Assembly (NCBI RefSeq): GCF_004151105.1
Contig: NZ_PHRF01000136.1
Span: 1 to 42,671 of the forward strand
From: Streptomyces sp. L-9-10
GTDB lineage: Bacteria; Actinomycetota; Actinomycetes; Streptomycetales; Streptomycetaceae
DNA length: 42,671 bases
Reading direction: 5' to 3'
This document shows, in pieces, positions 41,248-42,671 of the stretch (positions are counted from its first letter, which is position 1; each line of letters begins with the position of its first letter). A program made the translations under genes and the position numbers. A model generated the notes under the pieces. That model saw only the letters and a program-made list of their open reading frames with translations, was not told where the DNA came from and did not search any database.

Positions 41248-42671
41248 ATGCGCTACCGGCTCCTCGGCACCACACGGGCACTGCACGACGACGGCACCCC
41301 CGTCGCCCTCGGCGGTGCGCGGCTGCGTGCGCTGCTGACGGTGCTCGCCCTGCGGCCCGGCCGTACGGTCCCGGTCGGCCAGCTCGTCACCGAGGTCTGG
41401 GACGGCGATCCGCCCGCCGACGCGGTGGGCGCGCTCCAGGCGCTGGTGGGGCGGTTGCGGCGGGCGCTCGGTCCCGCCGCCGTCTCCTCCGTGGAGGGCG
41501 GTTACCAGCTGCGCGCCGACGAGGAGGACGTGGATCTCCACCGCTTCGGCCGGCTCGCCACCGAGGGCGCGCGGGCCCTGGCGGACGGTGACGCGACCAA
41601 GGCGGCGAGCCTTCTCGACGAGGCGCTGGCGCTCTGGCGCGGTCCCGCGCTGGCCGACCTCCCCGACCGTACGACCGAGGCGGCCCGCTGGGAGACCCGC
41701 AGGCTGGAGGCCCGCAGGGCGCGGCTCACGGCCGCGCTCGCCCTCGGCCGCGCCGAGGAGACGCTGCCCGAACTGGCCGCGCTCTGCGGTGAGTTCCCGC
41801 TCAACGAGCCGCTCCAGGCGCTGCGTATCCGCGCCCTGCGCGACGCGGCACGCCCGGCCGAGGCCCTGGCCGTGTACGACAGGGTGCGCCGCGCGCTGGC
41901 GGCCCGCCTGGGCGCCGACCCGGGCCCGGAACTGCGCGCCCTGCACGAGGAACTGCTCCGCGGCACCGGCGGGACCGGCACGTCCGGTGGGTCCGGCGCG
42001 TCCGCTCGGTCCGATGAGCGGGAGCGGGCCGGGGGCGGCGGGCGGTCCGGCCGTACGGCCGCCACGTCCCCCGACCCCGTCCGCCCAGCGGACCGGGCCC
42101 CGCGCCCCGCCGCGCCGCCCGGCAACCTCCGGGCACGGCTGACCAGCTTCGTGGGGCGCGAGGGCGACATCGAGGCCCTCCGCGGCGATCTGGACCGCGC
42201 CAGGCTCGTCACCCTGCTCGGCCCCGGCGGAGCGGGGAAGACCCGGCTCTCGCAGGAGGCCGCGGAGCTGATGGCCGAGGGGTGGCCCGACGGCGTATGG
42301 CTCGCGGAACTGGCGCCCGTGAACGATCCGGACACCGTGCCCGAGGCCGTACTGACCGCGCTCGGCGCGCGGGAGACCGTGCTGCGGGGCGCCGGGGCCG
42401 AGGAACTGCGGGCCGCCGACCGGCACGCCGGTGAGCCGCTCGTACGGCTGGCCGAGCACTGCGCGCGACGGCGCATGCTGCTGATCCTCGACAACTGCGA
42501 GCATGTGATCGGCGCCGCCGCCGCCCTCGCCGAGGAGCTGCTCGCCCGCTGTCCCGAGGTGACGATCCTGGCGACCAGTCGTGAGCCGTTGGGGGTGCCG
42601 GGTGAGTCGGTGCGGCCGGTGGAGCCGTTGCCGCCGGATCCGGCGCATCGTTTGTTCGCGGAGCGTGCGTG
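41248..42671 (+). CDS. AfsR/SARP-type regulator with BTAD and NB-ARC domains (partial)
   Basis: The frame opens at ATG 41248 and runs past the window end (474 codons seen). Order: OmpR-like winged helix (about 1-95, MRYRLLGTTRALHDDG, RALLTVLALRPGRTVP), BTAD domain (about 98-245, VDLHRFGRLATEG to LGADPGPELRALHEELL), a Gly/Ser/Arg-rich linker, then an STAND NTPase start: LTSFVGREGDIEALR, P-loop LLGPGGAGKTRLS at about 325-337, Walker-B-like MLLILDNCEHVI and TSREPLGVPGE. AfsR-like proteins activate secondary-metabolite genes; BTAD gives dimerisation. No antibiotic cluster is visible in the window. Confidence 0.93.
   Translation, partial: MRYRLLGTTRALHDDGTPVALGGARLRALLTVLALRPGRTVPVGQLVTEVWDGDPPADAVGALQALVGRLRRALGPAAVSSVEGGYQLRADEEDVDLHRFGRLATEGARALADGDATKAASLLDEALALWRGPALADLPDRTTEAARWETRRLEARRARLTAALALGRAEETLPELAALCGEFPLNEPLQALRIRALRDAARPAEALAVYDRVRRALAARLGADPGPELRALHEELLRGTGGTGTSGGSGASARSDERERAGGGGRSGRTAATSPDPVRPADRAPRPAAPPGNLRARLTSFVGREGDIEALRGDLDRARLVTLLGPGGAGKTRLSQEAAELMAEGWPDGVWLAELAPVNDPDTVPEAVLTALGARETVLRGAGAEELRAADRHAGEPLVRLAEHCARRRMLLILDNCEHVIGAAAALAEELLARCPEVTILATSREPLGVPGESVRPVEPLPPDPAHRLFAERA

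Noticed and set aside
41050..42648. 532-codon minus-strand ORF at the window end
   Set aside because: Antisense to the AfsR-like regulator and lacks recognisable domains.

Overview
The window is high-GC actinobacterial DNA, most likely from Streptomyces or a close relative. The signs are: strong third-position G/C bias; GTG and TTG starts; an AfsR/SARP-type regulator; DUF6578 and CGNR families; an F420-dependent redox gene; a LAXTG (class E sortase) sorting signal; and IdeR/DmdR-type iron boxes. I recognise no rRNA, tRNA, insertion sequence or CRISPR array.

Layout. (1) 1-6213, minus strand: a tightly coupled polymorphic-toxin operon. It holds an SseB-like protein, a WXG100/ESX-like helical protein, a large Rhs/YD-repeat toxin and a partial putative immunity gene at the window edge. 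(2) 6275-9041: a dimethylargininase-type hydrolase divergent from a TetR regulator with a palindromic operator, then a bifunctional primase/polymerase-family protein. (3) 9266-22170: an iron and heme acquisition island. It contains efeO-efeB-efeU plus an overlapping lipoprotein gene, hmuT-hmuU-hmuV, two tandem-domain HtaA heme-binding surface proteins, a PhzF-like protein and a heme oxygenase. Three iron boxes (13618, 17034, 22147) link the transcription units. The likely path is: HtaA proteins capture heme at the cell surface, HmuTUV imports it, heme oxygenase releases its iron, and EfeUOB handles free iron. (4) 22300-26677: chromosomal genes (map, a small CxxH protein, an MFS exporter, a SIS-like protein, npdG, a small membrane protein). 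(5) 26984-36217: a second, secreted Rhs/YD toxin locus and a degraded recombination zone. It holds toxin plus immunity, a headless tyrosine integrase, a broken XRE-DUF5919 gene, a NUDIX gene, and an orphan ADP-ribosyltransferase-like Rhs tip with a broken DUF6000-like immunity gene. A 21-bp direct repeat, each copy next to a strong hairpin, brackets the zone from the first integrase end. (6) 36438-42671: a second DyP-like peroxidase, a CGNR regulator divergent from an epoxide hydrolase with two matching operators, a site-2 protease homologue, a DUF6578 protein and a partial AfsR-like regulator.

Main observations. Both large Rhs genes carry one in-frame stop exactly where a Trp codon is expected (TAG at 4857-4859, TGA at 30311-30313). 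The second locus has also lost most of its YD-repeat core. A displaced toxin tip sits downstream with a copy of the HINT 3' end and a one-base slip in a G tract. The roughly thirty neighbouring genes look intact, so the damage is concentrated in the toxin modules. The CGNR/epoxide hydrolase intergenic region holds a paired 17-bp operator and a 30-codon ORF translationally coupled to the hydrolase. Many gene borders carry short tandem repeats, each with its own unit.
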